Below are positions 1-8,721 of a stretch of 64,000 bases of DNA, one piece after another; within the stretch, counting starts at the first letter, position 1, and each line of letters opens with the position of its first letter. Where the stretch lies: the NCBI RefSeq assembly GCF_000807255.1, contig NZ_CP009268.1, forward strand, positions 960,384-1,024,383. Direction: 5' to 3'. The notes below the pieces were generated by a model that saw only the letters and a program-made list of their open reading frames with translations, ran no database searches and had not been told where the DNA came from. Source of the DNA: Clostridium pasteurianum DSM 525 = ATCC 6013 (GTDB lineage Bacteria > Bacillota > Clostridia > Clostridiales > Clostridiaceae). The translations under genes were made by a program, and so were the position numbers.

Positions 1-2
1 CG

Positions 3-677
3 GTAGAAGAAATAACTATTCTCAAAGAGAGAAACAGGATTTCCAGAGAAATACATGATACCGTTGGGCATACGCTATCTACACTAATAATCCAGCTTCA
101 GGCAGTGCCTTATTTATGGAAATCAAATCCTGATGAAGCAGAGAATATGATAAAGGATATGGTTGACTATACAAAAAATGGACTTGAAGATGTAAGAAGG
201 GCTGTAAGAGAATTAACTCCTTTAGCTTTTGACAACAGCAGTGGTATTTTTCTTTTAAAAGAGCTTATGATAAACTTTGAAAAACATTCCAAGGTTAAAA
301 TCAAATTTAATATATCCAATAAACTTCATTATGATCTAAATTCAGATCAAAGCTTTGTTTTATATAGAGTTTTTCAGGAATCTTTCAGCAATTCCTTAAG
401 ACATGGACAAGCCACTGAGATAAATATAAATATGAGTTTTTCTGAAGAAGAAATATATGTACATATGAGAGATAACGGTAACTGTAAAAAGGACATGAAA
501 AAGGGTTTTGGACTAACTAACATGGAAAAGAGAATAGTTTTTATAGGTGGTATATTTTCATACATAAATCATGAAAATAAGGGCTTTGAAATAAATATAA
601 GTATTCCAAGAAATAAGAACATAGCTAAATTACAGGAGGATAGTGATGGAGGAGATAAAGATAATTATAGCAGATGA
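3..677 (+). CDS. Sensor histidine kinase, C-terminal part (LnrJ-like, HPK7 family)
   Basis: This is the 3' part of a two-component sensor kinase; its 5' end lies outside the window. The frame is open from base 3, so the internal GTG at 105 is not the start. The dimerisation/phosphoacceptor segment reads SREIHDTVGHTLS, with the phospho-accepting His at bases 54-56. This is the HPK7 (NarX/DesK/LiaS) form. An N-box (FSNSLRHG) and the ATP-binding turns DNG and GFGLTNM follow. It overlaps the regulator gene by about 30 bases, so the two are co-translated. Followed by a NarL regulator, an ABC ATPase and two ABC-2 permeases, it matches the LnrJKLMN (YfiJKLMN) layout of Bacillus, which senses and exports linearmycin-type polyenes. 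The ligand here is unknown. Confidence 0.9.
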   Translation, partial: VEEITILKERNRISREIHDTVGHTLSTLIIQLQAVPYLWKSNPDEAENMIKDMVDYTKNGLEDVRRAVRELTPLAFDNSSGIFLLKELMINFEKHSKVKIKFNISNKLHYDLNSDQSFVLYRVFQESFSNSLRHGQATEININMSFSEEEIYVHMRDNGNCKKDMKKGFGLTNMEKRIVFIGGIFSYINHENKGFEINISIPRNKNIAKLQEDSDGGDKDNYSR

Positions 678-1305
678 TGAAAAGCTTATAAGGAGCAGCT
701 TAAATATAATAATAGGTTCTGATCCTGCTATAAAAGTTGTAGGTCTTTGTGGTGACGGGGAAGAAGCGTATAATTTTTGCAGGGATAATCAAGTAGATGT
801 AGCTCTTATGGATATAAGGATGCCAAAGGTGGACGGAGTTTATGGTACCAAGCTTATAAAAGAAGTTTCTCCGGATACAAAGGTTTTGATCCTTACTACC
901 TTTAATGACGATGAATATATTTTTGATGCTATGAAATTTGGTGCCAGCGGATATCTTTTAAAGGATACCTCCCATGAGGTTATAATAGACAGCATAAAGG
1001 GGGTTCACCTTGGGAATGTAATAATGAATCCTGTAGTGGCTTCAAGGGTTATTGAAAACACATCAAGGGAGAGGAATATATCTGCAGAGGATATAAAGAG
1101 TAAATTTTCTCTAACTTCAAGAGAAATAGATGTAATAAAGGGCATAAGTGAGGGACTGACAAATAAAGAAATTTCTAAAAAGCTTTTTGTAACAGAGGGA
1201 ACTGTAAAAAATTATATTACAGAAATTTTATCAAAACTCAGTCTTAGGGATAGAACTCAAATTGCAATATTTGCTTTTAAAAATAACATTACGTCAAATA
1301 AATAA
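646..1305 (+). CDS. NarL/LuxR-family response regulator (LnrK-like)
   Basis: This is the DNA-binding partner of the upstream kinase. The receiver domain covers residues 1-120, with acidic residues DD near 10-11, phospho-accepting Asp about 56 in ALMDIRMPKVDG, and Lys in YLLKDT. The C-terminal LuxR-type helix-turn-helix spans about 150-200 (LTSREIDVIKGISEGLTNKE). A GTG at 643 and an ATG at 646 are possible starts. ATG 646 lies about 6 bases after an AGGAGG and is preferred. It probably activates the ABC genes downstream, where a hairpin and a promoter-like element lie in the gap. The regulator assignment is firm; its target and inducer are inferred from context. Confidence 0.93.
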   Translation: MEEIKIIIADDEKLIRSSLNIIIGSDPAIKVVGLCGDGEEAYNFCRDNQVDVALMDIRMPKVDGVYGTKLIKEVSPDTKVLILTTFNDDEYIFDAMKFGASGYLLKDTSHEVIIDSIKGVHLGNVIMNPVVASRVIENTSRERNISAEDIKSKFSLTSREIDVIKGISEGLTNKEISKKLFVTEGTVKNYITEILSKLSLRDRTQIAIFAFKNNITSNK

Positions 1306-1344
1306 CTAGTCAGTATTGTAGTCTACTTATTTTCATATGCCTAA
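1298..1344 (+). repeat. Internally deleted relic of dispersed repeat R2
   Basis: Just past and overlapping the stop codon of the response regulator, the sequence matches both ends of the R2 repeat at 31912-32074 but lacks its middle. The left part ATAACTAGTCAGTAT joins the right part TTATTTTCATATGCCTAA. It looks like a shortened insertion. Confidence 0.6.
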
Positions 1345-1353
1345 TATATATAA

Positions 1354-1387
1354 AAATCATGACTTAAGTCATGGTTTATTTTTTTAA
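1354..1387 (+). terminator. Hairpin with T-run between regulator and ABC genes
   Basis: A perfect 16-bp palindrome, CATGACTTAAGTCATG, occupies 1358-1373 and is followed by a T-rich run. It can end the kinase-regulator transcript. A palindrome this perfect could also be an operator. The sequence does not decide between the two. Confidence 0.6.
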
Positions 1388-1390
1388 ATT

Positions 1391-1434
1391 TATGACTCAG
1401 CTCATTACTTGAAAGTTTATCCAGATTATATAAT
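1391..1434 (+). promoter_or_regulatory. Candidate promoter and regulator site for the ABC operon
   Basis: TTACTT at 1405-1410 and TATAAT at 1429-1434 are 18 bases apart, and the ABC ATPase start follows about 20 bases later. An imperfect repeat, TATGACTCAGCTCA, overlaps the upstream edge of the -35 box. It is a plausible NarL-type regulator site by position only. Confidence 0.45.
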
Positions 1435-1452
1435 AAGCATAAGAGGTGATTG

Positions 1453-2397
1453 ATGATGTCAATATTGGAACTTAAAAATGTAACTAAAAGATATGACGAT
1501 AAATTAGTAGTAGATAATGTGAGTTTTTCTATAAGAGAAGGAGAGACTTTTGGGCTTTTAGGACCTAATGGTGCAGGAAAGTCTACAATTATTTCTATGA
1601 TATGCGGTCTTGTAAAGGCAGACAAAGGCAATATATTTATAGATAGCCATTCTATTTCAAAGGATTCAATTGCAGCTAAAAAAAATATAGGTATAGTACC
1701 TCAGGATATAGCTCTTTATGAAAACTTAAATGCCATTGATAACCTAAAGTTCTGGGGGACGCTATATGGATTAAAGGGCAATCTTTTAAGAGAAAGGATT
1801 GAAGAGGCTCTTGAGATTACAGGATTAAAGGATAGAGCAAAAAGTAAGATAAAGAGCTACTCAGGAGGAATGAAAAGAAGAATCAACATGGCTGCTGCTT
1901 TTATGCACCATCCAAAGCTTCTTATAATGGATGAACCTACAGTGGGTATTGATCCTCAGTCAAGAAATCATATTCTGGAATTTACTAAAAGTCTTAATGA
2001 GGAATATGGTACTACAGTAATGTATACAAGTCATTATATGGAGGAAGTTGAAATGCTGTGCAGCAGCCTTGTTATACTGGATGAGGGAAAAGTTATAGCC
2101 AGTGGAACTCAGGAGGAAATAAAGAGAATGGTTTCAAATGAGGAGAACATTGAAATAAGCCTTACCAATTATACTAATGATATTGGATTAAAATTAGATA
2201 AGCTTCGAGCTGTAAGTGGAGTTAATTACAAAAATGGTGTTCTTTCAGTAGTTATGAAGATCTCTGAGAAGAATGGTATTCAGGACATTATTGATATATT
2301 AATCCATAATGATGCCAAGATACAAAATATAAATATAAAGGTTCCAAATCTGGAAACTGTATTTTTAAATCTTACTGGGAAAAATTTAAGGGATTAG
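1453..2397 (+). CDS. ABC transporter ATP-binding protein (LnrL-like)
   Basis: This is the nucleotide-binding subunit of a drug-export ABC transporter. The Walker A motif GPNGAGKST is at about residue 37-45, the signature is YSGGMKRR at about 138, Walker B is LLIMDEPTVGID and the H-loop is YTSHYMEE. The length of about 314 residues fits CcmA/DrrA-type ATPases with a C-terminal extension. Starts TTG 1450, ATG 1453 and ATG 1456 all follow an AGGTGAT. ATG 1453 is chosen, with 1456 equally possible. Two permease genes follow directly (gap of 4-10 bases), making one operon that should export or remove a membrane-active compound sensed by the upstream kinase. Confidence 0.93.
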   Translation: MMSILELKNVTKRYDDKLVVDNVSFSIREGETFGLLGPNGAGKSTIISMICGLVKADKGNIFIDSHSISKDSIAAKKNIGIVPQDIALYENLNAIDNLKFWGTLYGLKGNLLRERIEEALEITGLKDRAKSKIKSYSGGMKRRINMAAAFMHHPKLLIMDEPTVGIDPQSRNHILEFTKSLNEEYGTTVMYTSHYMEEVEMLCSSLVILDEGKVIASGTQEEIKRMVSNEENIEISLTNYTNDIGLKLDKLRAVSGVNYKNGVLSVVMKISEKNGIQDIIDILIHNDAKIQNINIKVPNLETVFLNLTGKNLRD

Positions 2398-2407
2398 GGG
2401 GATGAAC

Positions 2408-3598
2408 ATGAAAACTATAAGTATATTTATGAATTCATTGAAATTATTTTTAGTTAATATTAAGGTGTATATTTTTGTTTTCCTCATTGCCCCTTTTATA
2501 TTCTCTTTTATGTATGGGAATATGTATAAAAAGATATTAGATCCAGATAGAACTATTGATAAATTTCAGGTTGCGTATATAGATATGGATAAAAGTCCTG
2601 AATCAAAACCCTTGGAGCAGATTCTAAGGGGAGATAAGCTCAGTAAAATTGTAAATTTAAATAATCTGTCCAGTTTAGATAATATAAATAGTGATTTGAT
2701 TAAAGGAAACTATACAGCGGCTATAGTTATTCCAAAGGATTTCTCCAGCAATATTGGTAATAACAAAGAGGCTTCCATTCAGGTTTTGCAGTCACCTTCT
2801 GCTGGTGTAAAAGGTGAAATAGTATATGACATAGTAAAGGTATACTGCTCTTATTTAAATATGAATAGAAGTGTTTATAGTGTAATTATGAAAAATTTAA
2901 AGGATGAAGTCGCAACTGAGAAGATGTTTAAGGATATAACACCATTAATAGAAGCAAATTTAAGTAAAACTTATGTTACTTATACTTCTCTCCCAAAGGC
3001 TAAGCTTTTGAACTATAAACAGCAGTTTGCTCCCAATATGCTAATAATGTTCAGCTTATTTATTGCATTAACTCAGGCAATTACTGTATTAAAGGAAAGA
3101 GAAGAAGGCACTGTAAGCCGTATATATTCAACGGCTACCAGTAAGTTATCCTTCTATTTTGGAAAGCTTTTGGCGGTTTTTTCTATATCTTTAGTTCAAA
3201 TGATCTGCTTTTTAGCAGTTTCAATTTTATTTATAGGAGTAAATTTTGGCAACTATTTAAATCTTATTCCTATAATGATAACTCATGCAGTTATCATATC
3301 AGCCATTACAGCTTTGCTTATGGTACTGTTTAGAAATGTAAATGTGCTATCTGTAGTGTTTAGTTTTCTGGCAGCTATAATGTCAATATTTTCAGGAAGC
3401 TTTTCTCCGGCAGACTATTATCCTGAATTCATGAGAAGAATATCTCATTTCACTGTTAATTATTGGATTAATAATCTTTATACCAGTAATATGCTGGGAG
3501 ATAGTTTTGCTTATCTATTTCAAATAATTGCTGTAATGTTAGTTATATCGGCTATGGTTATTTTACTTGGTGCTGTAAAAATAAAACATGAATATTAG
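2408..3598 (+). CDS. ABC-2 type permease (LnrM-like)
   Basis: This is the first membrane subunit of the exporter. One membrane segment near the N-terminus is followed by about 180 residues of extracytoplasmic domain and then five clustered membrane segments in the last 190 residues. This is the ABC2_membrane_3 plan. ATG 2402 abuts the GGGGG motif, so ATG 2408, about 6 bases downstream of it, is the better start. It resembles the following gene in plan but not closely in sequence, consistent with a heterodimeric channel. Confidence 0.9.
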   Translation: MKTISIFMNSLKLFLVNIKVYIFVFLIAPFIFSFMYGNMYKKILDPDRTIDKFQVAYIDMDKSPESKPLEQILRGDKLSKIVNLNNLSSLDNINSDLIKGNYTAAIVIPKDFSSNIGNNKEASIQVLQSPSAGVKGEIVYDIVKVYCSYLNMNRSVYSVIMKNLKDEVATEKMFKDITPLIEANLSKTYVTYTSLPKAKLLNYKQQFAPNMLIMFSLFIALTQAITVLKEREEGTVSRIYSTATSKLSFYFGKLLAVFSISLVQMICFLAVSILFIGVNFGNYLNLIPIMITHAVIISAITALLMVLFRNVNVLSVVFSFLAAIMSIFSGSFSPADYYPEFMRRISHFTVNYWINNLYTSNMLGDSFAYLFQIIAVMLVISAMVILLGAVKIKHEY

Positions 3599-3610
3599 GA
3601 GGAAAGCACA

Positions 3611-4774
3611 ATGCAGATTTTAAGATTGACCTTACTTAATTTAAAAAGAATGATAGCAAACAAAAATGTACTTTTTCTTACACTTTTAATGCCTATGGTG
3701 GTTATGTGCATAGTTACATTTTTTAATAGGGGAAGTGAAAATACTAGTAGTAGTGATAAAATTTATATTGATTTCGTGAATAAGGATAAAGGGAATCTTG
3801 GACAAGAACTCATAAAGGAATTTCAGTCTTCTGGGAATTTTAGTGTTTATACCACCAGTAAAGAAGAGGCAGAGTATAGGGTTTCCCATAATGTTACTTC
3901 TGAAGCAGTAATAATACCTGAAAAATTTTCTGAAAGTATTGAAAAGGGAGCTGATCCTAATATAAGTATTTTAAAGCTGAATATAGGAAACGTAACCTTA
4001 ACTGCGGATAGTAAGATAAATTATTTTATAAATGAAAGAATTATTTCAAAAGAAATAGCATCAAGTTTAAAGGGAAAGACTACAGAAGCAAAGGATATCT
4101 CCATGGAAATTTCAAAGGAAACAGCTCTAAATAAAGTAACGACTTCCTCAAAAACAGTAGTAAAGGATAATAAAAATCCCCTGGGAAATCAAATTACCAT
4201 TAATCTTTGTGTAAGTTTTATGATGTTTACGGTATTATTTATAGTCAATGAAATAATAGCAAGAAGAGATGATAAAACCTTAAAAAGAAGTTTTACTGCT
4301 CCTAATAGTAAATTTGCCATAATGGCTTCTTTTGTAGTAGCTTTTTTATTAATAGGATGGCTTCAGGTAATACTTATGGTTGGAAGTACTTCTCTATTGT
4401 TTAAGGTAAATTGGGGGAATTCTATCCTTTCATTATTTGTATTTTTTACAGCCCTTATACTTGTAGTACTTGGTCTTGGAGTACTGCTGTGCAGAATTGT
4501 AAAAACCGCCAGTAATGCATCTATGGTATGTCAGATGGTGGTTCAGATAAGTTGTATGGTAGGAGGTTCCTATATGCCTCTTGAGTATTTTCCTGACTTT
4601 TTAAAGCGTATAGCTTATTTTGTCCCTCAAAGCTGGGCAGTATCCGCCCTTACAGATGTAGTTATAGAGAATAAAGGTCTTATTTCAATTCTTCCTGATA
4701 TAGGAATACTGCTTCTATTTGCAGCAGCCTTTTTTACTGCAGGAGTTTCTACTATAAGGGAGATAGCGGAGTAA
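3611..4774 (+). CDS. ABC-2 type permease (LnrN-like)
   Basis: This is the second membrane subunit of the exporter, 387 residues, with one N-terminal membrane segment, a large outer domain and five or six C-terminal membrane segments. The PLEYFPDFLKRIAYFVPQSW stretch near the C-terminus corresponds to the same turn in the upstream permease (PADYYPEFMRRISHF), showing common ancestry. An AGGAGGAAAG motif precedes the ATG by about 6 bases. It is the last gene of the operon. The next gene is convergent. Confidence 0.9.
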   Translation: MQILRLTLLNLKRMIANKNVLFLTLLMPMVVMCIVTFFNRGSENTSSSDKIYIDFVNKDKGNLGQELIKEFQSSGNFSVYTTSKEEAEYRVSHNVTSEAVIIPEKFSESIEKGADPNISILKLNIGNVTLTADSKINYFINERIISKEIASSLKGKTTEAKDISMEISKETALNKVTTSSKTVVKDNKNPLGNQITINLCVSFMMFTVLFIVNEIIARRDDKTLKRSFTAPNSKFAIMASFVVAFLLIGWLQVILMVGSTSLLFKVNWGNSILSLFVFFTALILVVLGLGVLLCRIVKTASNASMVCQMVVQISCMVGGSYMPLEYFPDFLKRIAYFVPQSWAVSALTDVVIENKGLISILPDIGILLLFAAAFFTAGVSTIREIAE

Positions 4775-4814
4775 ATATCATTGGATACTGGCCATGAGTT
4801 TATTGAAAACTTTC

Positions 4815-5540
4815 CTAACTTTTAGAAGCTGCATCATTCCTCTCTATGTGTAGAAAAACAAGGCAAAATATCAGTAAAATTATACTGACCCATACTGCTT
4901 TAGCTTTTAAGTGAGAAGTTACAAATCCACCGAAAAAGGCTCCTATTATAAAGAATATTACAATTGTAAAATAACGAAAGGATTTTACTGATGCAGCAGG
5001 ATCCTTTTTTGTAAAAGCAGTATGCAGTGCCAGTGAGGCAGAACGTAAGTTACCGGTGCACATGGTAGAGGCATAGGGGGAATCCACTAATTTTTTAAAG
5101 GTAGAATATTGCAGTGAAGCAACAAAAGAAATAGCAGTAGTTACTACCACATCTAAATTGCCATAGGGCATAAATCCTACAATAAAAAGCAGTATTATTT
5201 CAATAATTAAAATAGTGCGATAGTGGTTTTTTGTTAAAAAATTAGAAGAATTTTTATTAAGGGTTTCTGAAAACAGTACTCCTATTATAAATGCAAAAAT
5301 AGGCAGGGATTTTATTAAAGCCAGTTTGTAATTTCTATTAACAGCTTCTACTGCAACTAAGACCAAATTACCTGTCTGAGCATTAGCGAAAATACCTCCT
5401 CGTCCAATATAGGTATATGCATCTAGAAAACCTCCAACTAGGGCAAGAAGTATTCCTAGAAAAAAGGATTCTGGTTTAATATGAGGCAAGTATGCCCTTA
5501 TTTTTTGTTTTTTAACTGAATTTACTTGTTCACTAATCAA
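4815..5540 (-). CDS. YoaK/DUF1275-family membrane protein
   Basis: This is an integral membrane protein of 241 residues with about six membrane segments. The N-terminal block GGFLDAYTYIGRGGIFANAQ, followed by TGN, is the hallmark of the DUF1275 (YoaK) family, whose function is not settled. A second block, PYASTMCTGNLRS, is also typical. It is transcribed alone and converges on the ABC operon. Only the family assignment is firm. Confidence 0.85.
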   Translation of the reverse strand: MISEQVNSVKKQKIRAYLPHIKPESFFLGILLALVGGFLDAYTYIGRGGIFANAQTGNLVLVAVEAVNRNYKLALIKSLPIFAFIIGVLFSETLNKNSSNFLTKNHYRTILIIEIILLFIVGFMPYGNLDVVVTTAISFVASLQYSTFKKLVDSPYASTMCTGNLRSASLALHTAFTKKDPAASVKSFRYFTIVIFFIIGAFFGGFVTSHLKAKAVWVSIILLIFCLVFLHIERNDAASKS

Positions 5541-5810
5541 TTTTAAATAGCTCCTTATGTAATGTATTTAGGTCATTTGAGTTTTATTGGGAAAACCTAT
5601 AAAACATTATTTTTATTGGTATTAACAAGGGTGTTATATTTTACTTCATGTATATTATAATACCATCAATATTATATAATCAATAGTATAAAACTCTGTG
5701 AAATGAGTGAATATGATTTTTATTATGATATCCAACTTGAAATATAAATTTCTATGATATCTTGATTTTTCAGTAATATATGATATACTATTATTAAAAA
5801 TTGAATTCTT
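5541..5810. other. AT-rich divergent intergenic region
   Basis: This gap lies between the YoaK gene start and the lysine riboswitch. It is very AT-rich and should contain the promoters for both directions. No confident -35/-10 pair or operator was picked out. Confidence 0.4.
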
Positions 5811-5812
5811 AC

Positions 5813-5990
5813 CTAGGGTAGAGGTGCTGTGATTATTAGTATGTGTCCATAGCTTGCAGGCGATGAAGGATGCAGAAAGGGGTTACAGCCGAAGGAAGTA
5901 AGTCTGGCAGGGCTACTTTCTGGGTTTGTATAAAATATATGCAAAACTGTCACTATTTATAGTGGAGAGCTACAAGGTTCACGTGCGTTA
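5813..5990 (+). promoter_or_regulatory. Lysine riboswitch (L box) aptamer
   Basis: The sequence carries the conserved lysine-riboswitch blocks in order: GTAGAGGTGCTGTGATT at the 5' end, AGAAAGGGGTTACAGCCGAA in the middle, CTGGCAGGGCT, then AAACTGTCACT and GTGGAGAGCTAC closing the five-way junction. A terminator hairpin and dapA follow. Known lysine riboswitches of this layout switch off transcription of lysine synthesis or uptake genes when lysine binds. The recognition rests on motif memory and was not checked with a covariance model. Confidence 0.93.
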
Positions 5991-6006
5991 ATATTGAATT
6001 TATAAT

Positions 6007-6042
6007 ACTAACAGCAAAGGTGTTCCTTTGCTGTTAGTTTTT
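6007..6042 (+). terminator. Riboswitch-controlled intrinsic terminator
   Basis: A perfect 14-bp stem (6007-6020 with 6025-6038) closes a TGTT loop and is followed by a run of five T. It lies 43 bases ahead of dapA and directly after the lysine aptamer. It is the expression platform that would form when lysine is bound. Confidence 0.9.
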
Positions 6043-6084
6043 GTGACTTTAAATTTGCCATGGTAAGAGGAAAGTAGGTATAAT

Positions 6085-6984
6085 ATGAAAATTGAGGGTG
6101 TTTTATTACCAATTATTACTCCATTCCAAAATGGACAAGTTGATTTTGAATCCTATAAAAATATGATAGAGCATTATTCAAATATGGATATAGCTGGATT
6201 TATACCTCTTGGAACTACAGGGGAAACTCCTACCCTATCCGAGTCTGAATATGAATCTGTGTTAGAAAAAACTGTAGAATACAATGAAAAAAAATTACCT
6301 ATATACGTAGGCTTTGGTGGTAATAATACCGAAAAAATGGCAAAAGATATAAAAATGTTTGAAAAGTACCATATTAAAGGGATTTTATCTGTATGTCCAT
6401 ATTATAATAGACCAGATCAAAGGGGAATATATGAACATTTCAGGAGAATTTCACAATCCACTGATCTTGATATAGTACTTTACAATATACCTTACAGAAC
6501 TGGCAGAAATATTGAAAATGATACAATCAGAAGACTGGCAGAATTTAAAAATGTAGTGGGTATAAAGGATGCCTGTGGGGATTTTAAACAGACTACTGAT
6601 TTATTATTAAATCGTCCTGAAGATAGTGATTTTTCAATACTTACAGGGGAAGATGCCTTTTTCTACAGTACTTTGATGCTGGGAGGAGATGGTGGAATAC
6701 TGGCATCAGCTCATATGGATACGGAGAAGTATATTGAAGTCTATAAAAGAGTTAGAGAAAATAATCACTTAAAAGCCTTTGAAATATGGAAAGAAGTGGC
6801 TAATATTATTCCACTTTTATTTGAAGAACCTAATCCAGCACCAATTAAATATTGTCTATACAAAGCTGGATTAATAAAATCTCAGGAAATAAGACTTCCA
6901 TTAATGGAGATATCAGAAGTTCTAGCAGAAAAAATAGACAAGGTTATGCCAAAGAAACCTATTATGTATAAAATTCCATCTTAG
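6085..6984 (+). CDS. dapA: 4-hydroxy-tetrahydrodipicolinate synthase
   Basis: The enzyme condenses pyruvate with aspartate semialdehyde, the first step committed to lysine and diaminopimelate. It is 299 residues, normal for the family. Key residues are visible: GTTGET at 43-48, Tyr133 and Arg138 in YNIPYRTG, and the Schiff-base Lys161 in GIKDACGD. Sequence alone cannot fully exclude a related aldolase such as N-acetylneuraminate lyase, but the lysine riboswitch immediately upstream settles the pathway. It is monocistronic, and no other dap gene is adjacent, which suggests a regulated extra or unlinked copy. Confidence 0.93.
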   Translation: MKIEGVLLPIITPFQNGQVDFESYKNMIEHYSNMDIAGFIPLGTTGETPTLSESEYESVLEKTVEYNEKKLPIYVGFGGNNTEKMAKDIKMFEKYHIKGILSVCPYYNRPDQRGIYEHFRRISQSTDLDIVLYNIPYRTGRNIENDTIRRLAEFKNVVGIKDACGDFKQTTDLLLNRPEDSDFSILTGEDAFFYSTLMLGGDGGILASAHMDTEKYIEVYKRVRENNHLKAFEIWKEVANIIPLLFEEPNPAPIKYCLYKAGLIKSQEIRLPLMEISEVLAEKIDKVMPKKPIMYKIPS

Positions 6985-7020
6985 GATAAAGTATTATAAT
7001 AATCTGTTTTTTATTAAAAA

Positions 7021-7090
7021 GTAAACTGTACCTCGTAATCTACACAGACTTTTGTTGTGAATATATTACAGAGTACAGTTTATTCTTTTA
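7021..7090. terminator. Bidirectional hairpin between dapA and lysR-type gene
   Basis: A long imperfect inverted repeat pairs TAAACTGTAC near 7022 with GTACAGTTTA near 7074, flanked by A-rich and T-rich tracts. It serves two converging genes and so probably terminates both. Confidence 0.65.
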
Positions 7091-7100
7091 TTTACAGCAC

Positions 7101-7982
7101 TCATTGTTTTGGTGATAGGTCAGATATAAAAGCCTTCATAGCTGCGGATATCCATTTATTTTTATGATATAGCAGTTGAGTTCTTATATTAAACTTATAA
7201 TCAATCAAGTCTAATTTCACTAATTTTTTTCCCTGAAGTTCATTGTTTACAGACATGGCAGGTAAAAAAGTAATTCCAAGATTGCTCATAACGAAGGTTT
7301 TAATGGTTTCTATACTGCCTATTTCTAAGGACAATTTGGGCTGAATATTTTCTTTATAGAACATTGAAATAAATACATTTCTATAACTGCAGCCATTTTC
7401 TGTAAGGATCAATGGTTCTTTTGCAATATCTCTTATGCTTAGATTCTTTTTATTTGCCAACCTATTTAAGGGAGAAGCTAAAAGCAGCATATCTTCCTTA
7501 CTGGACATATATGAATTTAGATCTGAATCTTCAATGGGCTCACCTAAAACCAGAGCCAAGTCAATTGTATTATTTTTAAGCATATTGTATAGATCCTGGC
7601 AAGTGCCTACTTTAATAATTATTTCTACTTCAGGATATTTTAAATGATAGTTTTTTAGTATCTTTGGAAGTTTTATTGTGCAAAGGGATTCAACCACACC
7701 AATCTTTAAAGTGCCTTCAGGTATATTTGTGTTACTTACTGCTTTTTTAGCTTCTTCAGTAAGATTTATAATTTTTTCAGCATATTCAAGAAAAGCAAGT
7801 CCGTTGGAAGTCAAATTCATGTTCTTACCAACTCTTTCAAAGAGCTTTACTCCAAGCTCCTGTTCAAGAAGCTGTATTTGAGTCGTAATAGTAGATTGGG
7901 CATATCCAAGTTCCTTTGCAGCTTTTATAAAACTCTTTACCTTTGTAATTTTATAGAAGGTTATTAGGTTTCTAAGTTCCAT
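7101..7982 (-). CDS. LysR-family transcriptional regulator
   Basis: This is a 293-residue LysR-type regulator. The N-terminal winged helix-turn-helix is at residues 1-60 (FIKAAKELGYAQSTITTQIQ), followed by a linker helix and a two-lobed LysR substrate-binding domain. It is divergent from a small HPP-family membrane protein across a 167-base AT-rich gap. LysR regulators usually control the divergent neighbour. The effector is not evident. Confidence 0.9.
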   Translation of the reverse strand: MELRNLITFYKITKVKSFIKAAKELGYAQSTITTQIQLLEQELGVKLFERVGKNMNLTSNGLAFLEYAEKIINLTEEAKKAVSNTNIPEGTLKIGVVESLCTIKLPKILKNYHLKYPEVEIIIKVGTCQDLYNMLKNNTIDLALVLGEPIEDSDLNSYMSSKEDMLLLASPLNRLANKKNLSIRDIAKEPLILTENGCSYRNVFISMFYKENIQPKLSLEIGSIETIKTFVMSNLGITFLPAMSVNNELQGKKLVKLDLIDYKFNIRTQLLYHKNKWISAAMKAFISDLSPKQ

Positions 7983-8148
7983 AGTTAATCTCCAAACTTC
8001 AATAAATTTGAACTATAAATTCTAATAATTCAATTATACTAATATATAATCTTATGTTAATATAAATATAAGATGAATTCAATAAATTATCAGTAAATTT
8101 TACATATAAATATGAATTTTATTTAGAAGGGCAGGTATTAGTTTTAAA

Positions 8149-8622
8149 ATGGAGTTAAGTAAAAATAAATTAAAAAAGTCATTAGTTAGTGGTTTGGCAG
8201 GGACTTCGGCTATTTTTATTATTTCAATGGCGGGCATTATACTAAATAATCCTATATTAATTGCACCTTTTGGCGCAAGTGCTGTTTTATTATTTGGATT
8301 AAGGCACAGCCCTTTAGCCAAACCTAAAAATTTAATTGGAAGCCACATTATTAGTGCATTAACAGGACTACTTATGTTGTATTTTTTCGGGAATTCCTAT
8401 TTGGTAATTTCTATTGCAGTGGGGATTACAATATTTTTAATGATTTTTCTGGATATACTTCATCCGCCAGCTGGAGCAAATCCCATATTAATAATTTCTA
8501 CTGCTGCAAGTTGGAAATTTCTATATATAAATATACTTTTAGGCTTAACAATTTTAGTGGCAGCAACTTTTATTTATAATAAAGTACTAAATCCGCTGCA
8601 AAAGGTTAATGCAGAGAACTAA
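8149..8622 (+). CDS. HPP-family membrane protein
   Basis: This is an integral membrane protein of 157 residues with about four to five membrane segments. The motif HPPAGAN at 105-111 names the HPP family, and GASAVLLFG near 42-50 is also conserved. Some relatives are linked to nitrite transport in plastids, but bacterial roles are mostly unproven. It lies divergent from the LysR regulator, which is likely to control it. Confidence 0.85.
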   Translation: MELSKNKLKKSLVSGLAGTSAIFIISMAGIILNNPILIAPFGASAVLLFGLRHSPLAKPKNLIGSHIISALTGLLMLYFFGNSYLVISIAVGITIFLMIFLDILHPPAGANPILIISTAASWKFLYINILLGLTILVAATFIYNKVLNPLQKVNAEN

Positions 8623-8667
8623 GCTTTTAGGGGATGAGCAAAATTTCTGCATTGCTTAGTTCTCTGC
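8611..8667. terminator. Perfect 14-bp inverted repeat over the HPP stop codon
   Basis: GCAGAGAACTAAGC (8611-8624) pairs perfectly with 8654-8667 across a 29-base loop, so the last codons and the stop codon of the HPP gene lie inside the stem. There is no T-run, so this may stabilise the 3' end or act as an attenuator rather than a classical terminator. Confidence 0.5.
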
Positions 8668-8721
8668 TCAGGGGAAGCATCTATGAATAATCAACATATT
8701 AGGGGAATAATATGTTAACAT

